This document shows, piece by piece, positions 5,369 through 5,585 of a DNA stretch of 5,585 bases; position 1 is the first letter of the stretch, and every line of letters begins with the position of its first letter. The notes beneath the pieces were generated by a model. It was not told where the DNA came from and did no database searches. It saw only the letters and a list, made by a program, of their open reading frames with translations. Where the stretch lies: assembly GCA_012963185.1 (NCBI GenBank), contig DTWD01000035.1, positions 1 to 5,585 on the forward strand. Direction: 5' to 3'. The position numbers and the translations under genes are program-made. Source of the DNA: Acidobacteriota bacterium. Its GTDB lineage: Bacteria > Acidobacteriota > Vicinamibacteria > Vicinamibacterales > UBA8438.

Positions 5369-5585
5369 ATGAAAAGTACCTCTGCCATATACATGGATCA
5401 TCATGCGACAACGCCGACCGATAGCCGCGCATTGGCTCGAATGTTGCCGTTTTTCAATGAGGACTTTGGCAACGCTTCGAGTCGACATCATTGCTTTGGT
5501 TGGAAAGCGCGTGACGCTGTTGCGGAAGCCAGACGTCAGGTCGCCGAACTTATTGGTGCGGATCCTCGTGAGATCTACTTTACGA
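5369..5585 (+). CDS. iscS: Cysteine desulfurase (IscS/NifS family), N-terminal fragment
   Basis: The first 72 codons of a PLP-dependent cysteine desulfurase, cut by the right edge. The translation begins [18 protein letters not shown] and continues with [23 protein letters not shown] and [16 protein letters not shown]. All of these are conserved at the N-terminus of IscS/NifS proteins, where YxDxHATTP opens the fold and FGNASSxH contributes to the active site. The PLP lysine and the mobile catalytic cysteine lie outside the window. The enzyme would take sulfur from cysteine as a persulfide for Fe-S clusters, tRNA thiolation or rhodanese partners. It starts 57 bp after the regulator stop on the same strand, an IscR-IscS-like order. 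There is no clear ribosome binding site; an in-frame TAG at 5345-5347 and no start codon before ATG 5369 fix the start. The exact subfamily (IscS against NifS) cannot be settled. Confidence 0.93.
   Translation, partial: MKSTSAIYMDHHATTPTDSRALARMLPFFNEDFGNASSRHHCFGWKARDAVAEARRQVAELIGADPREIYFT
5409..5423 (+). repeat. 15-bp exact direct repeat, copy 2
   Basis: CAACGCCGACCGATA here lies within the desulfurase codons for the conserved HATTPTD segment. It is identical to 5296-5310. Confidence 0.6.

Overview
The window is a compact bacterial region of roughly even base composition with short intergenic gaps. It is organised around sulfur and cysteine metabolism. The taxon cannot be fixed from the sequence. 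The gene mix (class III CoA-transferase, homoserine dehydrogenase without an ACT domain, thiocarboxylate-type cysteine synthesis, Rrf2 regulator next to a cysteine desulfurase) would fit an environmental Acidobacteriota-, Nitrospirota- or Chloroflexota-like genome. That is a weak inference.

Left part, minus strand (1-1222): homoserine dehydrogenase is followed after 13 bp by the start of a CaiB/BaiF family CoA-transferase that runs off the left edge. A 195-bp divergent spacer (1223-1417) separates this pair from the main plus-strand operon.

Central part, plus strand (1418-4666): four tightly packed genes encode what looks like a complete protein-thiocarboxylate route to cysteine. They are a CysM-type PLP synthase fused to a C-terminal rhodanese domain, a JAMM/Mov34 metalloprotease, a CysO/MoaD-like sulfur carrier, and a MoeZ-type E1-like enzyme (MoeB plus rhodanese). 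The set resembles the Mycobacterium tuberculosis mec-cysO-cysM genes plus moeZ. By analogy, MoeZ adenylates the carrier C-terminus and installs sulfur, CysM transfers the sulfur to an aminoacrylate intermediate, and the JAMM protease releases cysteine. Two features stand out: the synthase carries its own rhodanese, and the carrier does not end in Gly-Gly but in Gly-Gly-Gly-Cys-Leu, so it probably must be trimmed before use. The operon's JAMM protease is the obvious candidate.

Right part, plus strand (4667-5585): a 135-bp spacer carries a promoter-like element overlapping a perfect inverted repeat. It is followed by an Rrf2/IscR-type regulator with three Fe-S-ligand-like cysteines and the start of an IscS/NifS cysteine desulfurase, cut by the right edge. 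Together the window joins cysteine manufacture, sulfur mobilisation from cysteine, and a probable Fe-S-sensing regulator.

No RNA gene, CRISPR array, insertion sequence or phage gene was seen. No gap exceeds 300 bp.
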